DNA of 64,000 bases from CAINVV01 sp037137375 (GTDB lineage: Bacteria; Bacteroidota; Bacteroidia; Bacteroidales; Prolixibacteraceae): NCBI GenBank assembly GCA_037137375.1, contig JBAXKJ010000010.1:1-64000 (forward strand), given 5' to 3'. The notes below the pieces were generated by a model. The model ran no database searches. It saw nothing but the letters and a program-made list of their open reading frames with translations, and was not told the DNA's origin. The position numbers and the translations under genes are program-made. How positions within the stretch are numbered: the first letter of the stretch is position 1; each line of letters opens with the position of its first letter. Below, in pieces: positions 52,395-61,259 of the stretch.

Positions 52395-55300
52395 ATGACA
52401 AATAAACGAACCATACTTCTGATTTTTTTTATCTTCTCTTTGTCCAGACTCTTGGCGATTGATTCAAATTTTGACTCTTACTCAGTTTTGGATGGACTTT
52501 CCAACAGCTCCATCAAGGCAATCTACCAGGATAATTTGGGTTTCATATGGTTTGGGACCAAAGATGGATTGAACCGGTTCGATGGGATTGAGTTCAGAAC
52601 CTACCGGTTCGACAACAAGAAATCAAATTTCGTATTCTACAACGACATTACCTGTATCACTGCCGACGAAACTGGTAATATGTGGATCGGGACTTTTGAT
52701 GGAATCGCAATGTTTAACCCTTTGACAGAGGAATATTTTGATTTTGATAAATTAGGGATCAAAATGAACCAAATATCAGGGGTTGTAACACAAATCGTTG
52801 TCGATAAAGAAAAACGCATATGGGTATCGACGAAAAAAGGCCTGTACATGATTGATTCCAGGACATACAAGATCAAGACTTTATTGGACGGAATACATGT
52901 GAGCAGTCTTGGAGAATGTTCGGAAGGGCATCTTCTCGCTGATATCAACGGGAAAGGGCTTGCTTTGGTTGATACTAAATTATTTACCATTCAATATCTT
53001 TCAGGAAAATGGACTAATAAACGTCCACTCATTTCAAAAATATACAAAGATCGGATGTCTCGTATTTGGCTGGCCGCCAGCACGAATAGTTTATTCCTTT
53101 ATTCGAACGATGACCAGTCAATACAACCGGTAAGTATAACCAGCAGGGATGGCCTGGTTTTCAATAACGAACAAATCCATTGCATCAACGAATTAAATGA
53201 CTCTACGTTGATTTTGGGAACAGACAAGGGATTTTTAGTCTTGGAAATCAATAAGATGATATTCAATGGAAAGGTGTATTTATTGTCTGGTCAGATGTTC
53301 CTTAAGGATGACAGGATCATGAGCCTGTTGCTGGATAATCAGGGTGGGCTCTGGGCTGGTACTTTTAATAAAGGAGTTAAGTATTTTAATCCTTATCGTA
53401 AGAAATTCAATTTTTATGAGTTGAAGAAGGAGGGAGAAGTACCGGTGGGTATTATCGGGATGATCGTTGAAAACGAAGGAAAACTATGGATCGGCCACGA
53501 AAAAGGAATCAGTTCGATGGAGCTAAAAACTGGGAAATCAACATATTATAATCTGCTTCCAATTATATCAAAGAATAGCAGGAGTAATGAGTCCTATTTT
53601 ATCTATAAAATCGGGCAAAATCGGCTATGCTTTTATCTGCTGAATAATGGTCTTTTTATCCTGGACCTAAAAAGCATGCGGATTGTAAACCAAATTAATA
53701 TTCCACCCACATCGCAGGTTCGTGTCATGATGAAGGACAAGAATGGCAGGTTGTGGATTGCCGAAGAAGATCTTTCAATTTATGACCCGATACTGACCAC
53801 GCTGGAAAATAATTTAGAGACAAATCTAAAATCCTATACAAAGTTCACCCTCACGCAGGATCTCCTTCAACTGAAAAATGGCGACATGTTGGTGGGAACC
53901 AGGACAAAGGGGGTTTTCAGGTATATTTATGATGATCCTTCCGGATTGCATTATTCAAAGGTGGAGTCCCTGCAAATCAAAGGACTTGAAAATAAGAATA
54001 TAAGTACTTTGTTCGAAGATAGCCGGGGGCGCATTTGGATTGGAACTTATGGCACTGGATTGTTTTGTTATGATATTCCGAAAAACCAACTAACTGTTTA
54101 CAATGAGGCTAATGGTTTATGTCACAATGTGATATGCGGTATATTAGAAGACTATACTACTGGCGATATATGGATTTCAACAGTTAGAGGGGTATCAGAG
54201 ATCGATGTCAGCAGCGGTGCAATAAGGAATTATACTTTCAAAACCGGATTTCCATTGGGAGAGATTTCACTTCATTCATTTCTTAAAGGATCGGATGGTC
54301 AGTTTTACATCGGCGGTAGTAACGGTATTGCCTCTTTTGACCCTCATTCATTTATCGAAAATCCACACATTCCAAAGGTTCAAATTACTGCAATACAATC
54401 TTTATCCGGACAGGGTGAATCCAAAAAGGTTAACCTGACAAGTCCTAATTCGATACAACATATAGAGCTAAAATATTCTAATAATAACTTTGTTATAAAG
54501 TTCTCAGCCTTGAGTTATCTCTTCCCCAAAGAAAATAGATTCTCTTACATGTTAGTAGGTTTTGATAAAGAGTGGATTAACACAGAGAGGAATGAAGCCA
54601 CTTTCACTAATCTGACCGAAGGTGATTACGAGTTTTGTGTGAAGGCTTCCAACAACGACGGTTTATGGAATAATGATTGTACAAGGTTAAAAATCACGGT
54701 ATTGCCGCCTTTCTGGCGTACTATTTGGGCCAAAATTATTTATGTTGCCCTCTTTCTTACCTTCCTTTTCGTACTCATTCAATACCTTATCATCCGAAAT
54801 TCTTATAAATACCAAAGACAGATTGATCAAATTGAGAAAGACAATCTTGAAAAGAATTATCAGATGAAGATCAGTCTGTTTACAAATTTTTCACATGAGT
54901 TACGTACTCCCTTGACGTTGATTGTGGGTCCGGTTACCGACTTACTTCACGATTTGCAATTACCACAAAAATTTCTTTATCCTCTTCAGTTAATTAATAA
55001 AAATGCTAACAGATTATTGTTGCTGGTTAATCAGTTAATGGATTTTAGAAAACTGGAATACGGAGCGATGAGGTTACAGGCCCAGAATGTGGACCTATTG
55101 ACCTATATGAACGATTTAGTGGATAGCTACGAGGAATTTGCAAAGAAAAAAAGAATTAAACTTGTCAGGCAATTTGAATACGATGAAAAGGATGTATGGT
55201 TCGATGTGTTGTTGATGGAAAAAGTGGTCTTCAATTTGGTATCCAATGCCTTGAAAGTTTCAACTGAGGGCGGCGAGATTGTATTGAGAACCTACCGGGA

Positions 55301-56438
55301 AGGCCGCTCCCTGATTCTTTCCGTAAAGGACACAGGGCCAGGGATAGCCAACCATGACATTGAAAGAATTTTTGATCCATTCTATCAGGTGAATCAGGGA
55401 AATTTGGCAAATATGTTTGGCTCGGGAATAGGTTTGAATTTGTCAAAAGATATTGTCAACCTGCACCAAGGTTCTATTTGGGCCGAAAGTACTTTGGGTG
55501 AAGGAGCAATTTTCTACGTAAAAATAGGTTTGGGAAATCAGCATTTGAGCAAGATTCAAATGGTGGATCAATCTGAATCATATAATTATAACCTTGAAAA
55601 ATCGTTAGAGAAGAATAGTTTGTCAATTATTCAAGAAAGTGACGGGAGGAAACCAGTCAGCGAGAATTATCTTAACAATGTTTCAATTTTAATTGTTGAA
55701 GATGATGCCGATCTGCGACACTATCTGAAGACTCATCTTAGTCTGGAATATACAGTATATGAGGCAGATGACGGAAAAAAAGGATTTGAAATAGCTAAAG
55801 AAAAGCTTCCCGACTTGATTGTAAGTGATGTTATGATGCCGATATCCAGTGGTATCGAAATGTGCGATCAGATCAAAGCCGATATGCGTACGTGCCACAT
55901 TCCTGTGATCCTATTGACGGCGCGGGTCATGAATACTCAAATTCAGGAAGGTTATGAGCACCAGGCAGATGATTATATTTTAAAACCTTTTGATCCTGAA
56001 TTGCTTAAAATAAGGGTGCGTAATTTGATCGGAGGCAGGATAAAATTGAGGCACATTTTTGGACAAAAAGCAAAGGCACCTGAAACCGGATTATCCGAAT
56101 TGTCCTCAAATGACAGATTAATGCAAAAGTTGATAGATATTATTCAGAAGAATGTTACTGAGCCTGATTTTTGCATCGAAGACATCCTCGACGAATTGGC
56201 GATGAGTAGGGCTCAACTTTACCGTAAGATAAAGGTTATGACCGATTTAACTCCAAATAATCTGATCCTCCAAATCAGGATGAAAATGGCAATCAAACTC
56301 TTGGTTACAAAAGATTTCAATATATCAGAGGTAGCTTATCAGGTTGGATTTTCTGACCCTGCTTATTTTAGTAAATATTTCAAGTCGGTCTACAAGATGA
56401 CCCCCACCGATTATATTAATAAACAGAACAGCCTCTGA
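52395..56438 (+). CDS. Hybrid two-component system regulator (HTCS)
   Basis: This 1347-residue one-polypeptide two-component system has, in order, a signal peptide (about 1-21), Reg_prop propeller repeats with IWFGTKDGLNRFDG, MWIGTFDGI and similar units (about 30-680), a Y_Y_Y domain (about 690-770), a membrane helix (about 780-800), HisKA with H834 in FSHELRTP, HATPase_c (DTGPGI, GSGIGLNLSK), a receiver with phospho-acceptor D1145 in IVSDVMMP, and a C-terminal AraC-type helix-turn-helix. Such regulators bind a specific oligosaccharide in the periplasm and switch on a nearby PUL. Its position before the heparinase-like gene and the second SusC points to that PUL. ATG 52395 gives the signal peptide; an upstream TTG is rejected. 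Confidence 0.95.
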   Translation: MTNKRTILLIFFIFSLSRLLAIDSNFDSYSVLDGLSNSSIKAIYQDNLGFIWFGTKDGLNRFDGIEFRTYRFDNKKSNFVFYNDITCITADETGNMWIGTFDGIAMFNPLTEEYFDFDKLGIKMNQISGVVTQIVVDKEKRIWVSTKKGLYMIDSRTYKIKTLLDGIHVSSLGECSEGHLLADINGKGLALVDTKLFTIQYLSGKWTNKRPLISKIYKDRMSRIWLAASTNSLFLYSNDDQSIQPVSITSRDGLVFNNEQIHCINELNDSTLILGTDKGFLVLEINKMIFNGKVYLLSGQMFLKDDRIMSLLLDNQGGLWAGTFNKGVKYFNPYRKKFNFYELKKEGEVPVGIIGMIVENEGKLWIGHEKGISSMELKTGKSTYYNLLPIISKNSRSNESYFIYKIGQNRLCFYLLNNGLFILDLKSMRIVNQINIPPTSQVRVMMKDKNGRLWIAEEDLSIYDPILTTLENNLETNLKSYTKFTLTQDLLQLKNGDMLVGTRTKGVFRYIYDDPSGLHYSKVESLQIKGLENKNISTLFEDSRGRIWIGTYGTGLFCYDIPKNQLTVYNEANGLCHNVICGILEDYTTGDIWISTVRGVSEIDVSSGAIRNYTFKTGFPLGEISLHSFLKGSDGQFYIGGSNGIASFDPHSFIENPHIPKVQITAIQSLSGQGESKKVNLTSPNSIQHIELKYSNNNFVIKFSALSYLFPKENRFSYMLVGFDKEWINTERNEATFTNLTEGDYEFCVKASNNDGLWNNDCTRLKITVLPPFWRTIWAKIIYVALFLTFLFVLIQYLIIRNSYKYQRQIDQIEKDNLEKNYQMKISLFTNFSHELRTPLTLIVGPVTDLLHDLQLPQKFLYPLQLINKNANRLLLLVNQLMDFRKLEYGAMRLQAQNVDLLTYMNDLVDSYEEFAKKKRIKLVRQFEYDEKDVWFDVLLMEKVVFNLVSNALKVSTEGGEIVLRTYREGRSLILSVKDTGPGIANHDIERIFDPFYQVNQGNLANMFGSGIGLNLSKDIVNLHQGSIWAESTLGEGAIFYVKIGLGNQHLSKIQMVDQSESYNYNLEKSLEKNSLSIIQESDGRKPVSENYLNNVSILIVEDDADLRHYLKTHLSLEYTVYEADDGKKGFEIAKEKLPDLIVSDVMMPISSGIEMCDQIKADMRTCHIPVILLTARVMNTQIQEGYEHQADDYILKPFDPELLKIRVRNLIGGRIKLRHIFGQKAKAPETGLSELSSNDRLMQKLIDIIQKNVTEPDFCIEDILDELAMSRAQLYRKIKVMTDLTPNNLILQIRMKMAIKLLVTKDFNISEVAYQVGFSDPAYFSKYFKSVYKMTPTDYINKQNSL

Positions 56439-56482
56439 GGGTTTTGTTGATCTATTCTAAAATCTAATTTTGATAGGATTAT

Positions 56483-56507
56483 CATGGAATTTGAGACAAA
56501 TTTCATG
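56483..56507. other. Imperfect hairpin between HTCS and lyase-like gene
   Basis: CATGGAATTTG and CAAATTTCATG form an 11-base stem with one G:T-type mismatch around the loop AGA, 45 bases after the HTCS stop codon. No T tract follows, so it may be a weak terminator or an operator-like site rather than a classic intrinsic terminator. Confidence 0.4.
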
Positions 56508-56528
56508 AAGATATAATTGACAAGTACA

Positions 56529-56536
56529 TAATTTCG
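56529..56536 (+). promoter_or_regulatory. Weak -7 element before heparinase-like gene
   Basis: TAATTTCG differs by one base from TAnnTTTG and lies 24 bases before ATG 56561. No -33 TTG at a good distance; HTCS-controlled promoters are often weak, so this is plausible but unproven. Confidence 0.3.
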
Positions 56537-56560
56537 ATTTCTATTCAAAACGAAATTATC

Positions 56561-58858
56561 ATGAAAAAAAATGTCCTGATTCTCGCGTTATTCTCCTTGT
56601 TAACGCCGCTCTTCGCGTCTAGTGCTTCGTCAGAAACCAGCCGTTATGTGAAGTTGTACGAGCGAATCTTTTCAAGGGCGGAACATGAAAAACAAAGGAA
56701 GGGAGCCGAGCCGCTTTGGCTGGCCGATGTTGCTGCCAAGCTTGCAAAAGTTACAAAAAAGGCAGAATATGGGCAAAAATCCTTAGCGATACTGGAGGCA
56801 AACTTACCTGAACTGTTGTCGGTGCAAGGCGATTTTCATGTTCAAAGGGCACTCGGACTATTGGTTCTCGACCTTAAGGAACTTGGCCTCAGCAAAGCCG
56901 CTCACGACCAGGTGCTCAAGTCCTTTGCCAGAAAGACCTGGGACAATTTCCTCCAAAATAATAAAGGCGAAGACCACAATATTGCCCTGGCAGAGGCTTT
57001 AAGCTGTGCTGCCTTTGTCAATTACTTCAAGAACGATCCCTCGATGGATTCGTCCCCAATTCAAAAGTTCCTGGCAAAATACTGGAGTCTGATCATTGAG
57101 ACCGGCGACCTGGATGAGGATGCCACCAACTATACCTCACTTGGAATCATTCATTGCATTGAGTTGGCAAGGATTTTGGGGCATGAAGGCGATTTGGTCT
57201 CACCCGGTTTTCGCAGGATGTTCGAACGTTTACGTAACGTGGTTTCACCTTCCGGATTACTGCCTGAGTGGGGCGATTCCTATTTCGATACGAAAAGGAC
57301 TTACCTGGATTTTCTGCTGCTTTGCGAATACGCTGCGGTAATTTACAAAGACCCTACCTTTCTGACGGTTGCCCAACGGTTATACGATCCCGAATTCTTG
57401 GTTTTGGCCCAGCCGGATTCATGGAGCCGGGGTATTTCCCTCTTCGATATGAACCTATCCACCAGCCAACCCCTGCCGCTACCATTGAGCTCGATGGTCG
57501 ATTACCGGGTAAACAGAACCAGTGCAAAACCTGTGGTTGATAAGCTTATTTTGCGTACGGGCACCCAGCCGGAAGATGCCATGGTGTTGATGGATCTATA
57601 TGCCTCTGGAAGCCATTGTCATCCTAATCGGGGTCCTTCAGTGGCCTATTATGAAGTCGATGGGGTGCCACTCTATCACAATCTGGGGCGTCATGGAGTC
57701 AAATCGGCCATTGCAGCCAATAATTTCTGGGCCCTCGATGCCAAGCTTCCTTTTCCCGGAGTATGGAAACCTGGTGAATGGTTCACAATGACCATTCCAC
57801 AAGATTTTATGCTTCATAACCAATCCGATCAATTGAAGATTGGAGAAGGACTGTTCCTGCGCAATTTCCCACGTACCGGAACCCGGGAATTGTGGTTCGA
57901 CAATCTTCGTCTGGAAGGAAAAGCAGGCATTAAAATGATCGACGGGTTTGAAGATAAAAAACAATGGTCGGATAATCTTTTTGATGCACCGGGCATCAAA
58001 ATTGAATCCTCTTCCGATCGAACAGAAGGAAGTGCTTCTCAATGTGTCAATTGGGGAGTGCTTAAAGGTTTGGGCTATACCAGAAACCTGGCTGAGATGA
58101 GCAATTTCACCTTCAGTCCTGATGAATTCGATAAGATCAGGATCGATCTTAAATACACCGGAATCCGTCCTTATTTTCATTTTCGTCAACTTTGCGAGCA
58201 GGTCGATGTTGGGGACCAGATGCTCCCATATACTCTCGCTTCGGCACGGGCAGATCAAAAAGGGAAGGATGCATATGGAGAAGCGATGTATAGCCGTTAC
58301 ATCATCGCAGGGGCAAAACTCGAGCGAAGGTTGGTACTAACGGCCGAGGGTTGCCTTATCGTGCATGACCGGTGGACAACCTTTGATCCAGGGGCCTCCA
58401 TGAATGCAGGTCAGCTTTGGCAACTTTATGCGATCAAAGAAAGTGGTCAGGATTGGTTTTGTTCCGATGATGATGGGGTGTATAGGACCCCTGACGGAAA
58501 TGGCGGGATGAAGAGTGTCGCTCGTCGGATGGTAGTGAAGTTTGCATCCAATAATGAAACAAAAACCTTTGTCGAAAAGATTGATCAACCTTGTCATATC
58601 CCAAATCCCAAAGGACGCCCCATGGATAAATTTTTTACCGTAGGTAGCAAACGTCTGGTCAGGGCCGGGGAGGAGGCAGCTTTCACCCTGGTTGTTGTTC
58701 CGAGTGATCCAGACATTGATCCCGGTAAAATTGCGTCTGCCATAAAATTTCAGGACAGGAAGAATGGAGTCGATGTGGAGGTTAAACTACCCAATACCAG
58801 TAAGCCGATAAGGGTGAGCATTTCCAGGGACAGTTCCTGGAAGGTCATTCGAAAATAG
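56561..58858 (+). CDS. Heparinase II/III-like polysaccharide lyase family protein, exported
   Basis: The 765-residue protein has a signal peptide (about 1-20), an (alpha/alpha) toroid (about 25-300) with NKGEDHNIALAEALSCA and DATNYTSLGIIHCIEL, and a C-terminal beta-sandwich region (about 325-765). A small CBM-like segment with FRNFPRTGTRELWFDNLRLEG and a paired strand region is inserted at about 425-540. This order is that of heparinase II/III-like lyases acting on uronic-acid-containing glycans by beta-elimination, with Asn/His/Tyr as catalytic residues; N144, H143 and Y187-type residues are candidates. I could not assign a PL family. The position after an HTCS and before fasciclin/SusC genes fits a PUL enzyme. 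Confidence 0.6.
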   Translation: MKKNVLILALFSLLTPLFASSASSETSRYVKLYERIFSRAEHEKQRKGAEPLWLADVAAKLAKVTKKAEYGQKSLAILEANLPELLSVQGDFHVQRALGLLVLDLKELGLSKAAHDQVLKSFARKTWDNFLQNNKGEDHNIALAEALSCAAFVNYFKNDPSMDSSPIQKFLAKYWSLIIETGDLDEDATNYTSLGIIHCIELARILGHEGDLVSPGFRRMFERLRNVVSPSGLLPEWGDSYFDTKRTYLDFLLLCEYAAVIYKDPTFLTVAQRLYDPEFLVLAQPDSWSRGISLFDMNLSTSQPLPLPLSSMVDYRVNRTSAKPVVDKLILRTGTQPEDAMVLMDLYASGSHCHPNRGPSVAYYEVDGVPLYHNLGRHGVKSAIAANNFWALDAKLPFPGVWKPGEWFTMTIPQDFMLHNQSDQLKIGEGLFLRNFPRTGTRELWFDNLRLEGKAGIKMIDGFEDKKQWSDNLFDAPGIKIESSSDRTEGSASQCVNWGVLKGLGYTRNLAEMSNFTFSPDEFDKIRIDLKYTGIRPYFHFRQLCEQVDVGDQMLPYTLASARADQKGKDAYGEAMYSRYIIAGAKLERRLVLTAEGCLIVHDRWTTFDPGASMNAGQLWQLYAIKESGQDWFCSDDDGVYRTPDGNGGMKSVARRMVVKFASNNETKTFVEKIDQPCHIPNPKGRPMDKFFTVGSKRLVRAGEEAAFTLVVVPSDPDIDPGKIASAIKFQDRKNGVDVEVKLPNTSKPIRVSISRDSSWKVIRK

Positions 58859-59035
58859 TTTTCTGAACACATATTAACAGACGTTGTAATTAATTGATGA
58901 TGTCACAAAATATGGCGATTTTGAGATTTTTTTAATATGATTTGAGAATAATTTCATAGGGGATTGGTATAGGGTTCTCTATTTTTGATGCGGATCACCA
59001 GCTTCTTCCGGGTTCAGGTGGTTTCGATTTTAAAA

Positions 59036-59043
59036 TACATTCG
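59036..59043 (+). promoter_or_regulatory. -7 element candidate for fasciclin/SusC operon
   Basis: TACATTCG differs by one base from TAnnTTTG, 35 bases before ATG 59079. The 220-base gap upstream otherwise holds nothing recognisable. Confidence 0.3.
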
Positions 59044-59078
59044 GACTATTGCAATGAATAAACCAAACAACAGACAGA

Positions 59079-61259
59079 ATGAACAACAAGCGCTTTTTCT
59101 TCATTTTAATATTTTTCTTCATTTTTTGGGGTTGTGAAAAGGAGCGACAACAATTTTACAAAATACCTGAGAACCTCGATGGTGAGATCTACAAAAAATT
59201 GGTTGCCGATGGCCGGTTCACAAAATTTGTAGCTGCGATCGATAAAGTTCCGGGTATCGCCGACGAGTTAAACTCCTCCGGTCTATTCACAGTATTCGCT
59301 CCAACTGATGAGGCTTTTTCCAATTATTTCAGGGATAGCAAAGATTACAAATCAATCGACCAGATACCTGTCAGCGAATTAAGCAAGATGATCAAGTTTC
59401 ATATCCTGAAATGGATGATCTTTAAGTCTCAATTCGATAATCCCGGTGCCACTGGCGACGCATTCGATGTGTTTACATATGAAACACGAATGTCAGAATC
59501 GAATTACAAGTCCTATTCTGATAAGGACAAAACATTTCGCAATATTTATTACGAAAATAAGAGGGTTCAGGTATACTCTGGTAGTTTTTGGGCATATAAA
59601 GGGATTAATAAAGCAGACTATACAAGTTTGTACGGGCCCCAGGCATTGATTTCCCCTAATTTCAATGTGATGGGAAGCTCTGTTATTGAAATGGATATAG
59701 CTTCAGGTAATGGAGTAATTCACGTACTTAACAGTGTTTTGGGATATCCCAGAAATATCGCACAAGAGATCGATCAAAATGCTGATTATTCTGCTTTTGA
59801 TAAGGTATTGAATGACTATTTCCTGAATTATAAGTTCGATTTGGCTGGAACAAAATTGCAGGGGAATTTAGGGGATCCGAATCGGGATGGTATTTTGGAT
59901 TCTCTTTTTCGCCGTAACTATGACGTAATTCCGGGCATCGATTATGAGAAAGGTTTTTTCATGACAGCTTTTGTACCAAATAACAATGTCCTGAATCTTT
60001 ATATAGACAAAAATATAATAGCTGGATTTGGTAATTCCAGATTGCAAGTGCCCTACTATGTTTGGAAGTTACTTATGCAGGCACATTTTTCTACCACAGC
60101 ATCATGGCCTACCAATGCCACCACCGGTAAAGCAAATTCCCTTTTGAATGAATTAGTAAAGATTTCTTCGGCAGATGTCGAAAAATCAAAGATGTTAAGC
60201 AATGGAATTCTTTATCAATTAAATAGGGTAATTGAACCCGCTGCCTTTACCTCAGTTTCGGGAGAAGTTTTACTAAGCAATAACTACTTGACATTCTCGA
60301 ATATGTTATTGACTTCAGGTTATTTACCCGATTTAAGCGCTACTTATGCATCCTATGTATTCCTGGCACCAAAAGACAATTTATTTTCAAACAAAGGAAT
60401 CATTGTTGATTTTAAAACCTCCAGGGTAGATGTTCCGAACGACACAGGTACCGGTTTGCGGACTTTATCACTCAAAGAAATTATGGATTATGTCGGAAAT
60501 CAGGTAATTGTGGCAAAAGTCAATTCTTCCGGTACCTTGGATCCTGGATTTTATAAAACACTCAATGGCAGCGTGGTAAAAGTTGACAATAATGGAAAGG
60601 TAACTGGTGGCGATCCAAACTTGTCAGTCAATTTGTCCGGAATTTCGAGGATAAAAGCCAATGGATTAGTGGTTGAATCCAACAATCTCATTATTCCTCC
60701 TGCAACAGCTTCATCGTACTATCTGCCGGGCCTTACCACGGGAACAACGGGATCACTATTTGATAAAAGGACCTACTTCGCACGTTTATGTAAAAAAGTT
60801 TATTCAAGCAGTTTTGATTTTATTGATCCAAAGCTTGCTGCAAAATATACCTTCCTCATGCCCTCGGATAATGCTCTTACTGCCGCTGCAGCCACAGGGA
60901 AAGTCCCATCGGTTTGGCAGACCGTCTGGTTGTCGACCAACCCGGCAACACCCGTTTTAACTACGGATCAAATTACAGAACTAAAAGACTTTCTCAAGAT
61001 GTATGTAATTAAAGGAGAATGCTATTCTGACGCAAAGAGCCTTGGAGAGTTTGAATCTTTTGCCATTGATACCAAATTGTCCGTCACAAAAAATATTTAC
61101 CTGAAAGTGGTGGTCGAAAAATTTGCTACTGGTATCCTGAAATTTTCAGATCCATTTGGAAACTCTTCGCTGATCGATAATACTGCTCCTTACGATCAAA
61201 TTGTTAAGGAAGGGGTAATACATGCTATTAATAATCTATTGTTTACTAAGAGCAAATGA
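59079..61259 (+). CDS. Fasciclin (FAS1) domain lipoprotein, four repeats
   Basis: The 726-residue lipoprotein has a lipobox ending WGC (C near residue 19) and four FAS1-like units. These begin near FTKFVAAIDKVPG (about 46), FDKVLNDYF (about 240), NYLTFSNMLLTSG (about 400) and YFARLCKKVY (about 565), each with a TVFAPTD-like or FLAPKD/FLMPSD strand; the first and last end in VIH(V/A)(L/I)N. FAS1 domains mediate adhesion or ligand binding. In Bacteroidota PULs, fasciclin lipoproteins often sit next to SusC/SusD and may act as surface glycan-binding proteins. Its TGA stop overlaps the ATG of the SusC gene, showing translational coupling. Confidence 0.9.
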   Translation: MNNKRFFFILIFFFIFWGCEKERQQFYKIPENLDGEIYKKLVADGRFTKFVAAIDKVPGIADELNSSGLFTVFAPTDEAFSNYFRDSKDYKSIDQIPVSELSKMIKFHILKWMIFKSQFDNPGATGDAFDVFTYETRMSESNYKSYSDKDKTFRNIYYENKRVQVYSGSFWAYKGINKADYTSLYGPQALISPNFNVMGSSVIEMDIASGNGVIHVLNSVLGYPRNIAQEIDQNADYSAFDKVLNDYFLNYKFDLAGTKLQGNLGDPNRDGILDSLFRRNYDVIPGIDYEKGFFMTAFVPNNNVLNLYIDKNIIAGFGNSRLQVPYYVWKLLMQAHFSTTASWPTNATTGKANSLLNELVKISSADVEKSKMLSNGILYQLNRVIEPAAFTSVSGEVLLSNNYLTFSNMLLTSGYLPDLSATYASYVFLAPKDNLFSNKGIIVDFKTSRVDVPNDTGTGLRTLSLKEIMDYVGNQVIVAKVNSSGTLDPGFYKTLNGSVVKVDNNGKVTGGDPNLSVNLSGISRIKANGLVVESNNLIIPPATASSYYLPGLTTGTTGSLFDKRTYFARLCKKVYSSSFDFIDPKLAAKYTFLMPSDNALTAAAATGKVPSVWQTVWLSTNPATPVLTTDQITELKDFLKMYVIKGECYSDAKSLGEFESFAIDTKLSVTKNIYLKVVVEKFATGILKFSDPFGNSSLIDNTAPYDQIVKEGVIHAINNLLFTKSK

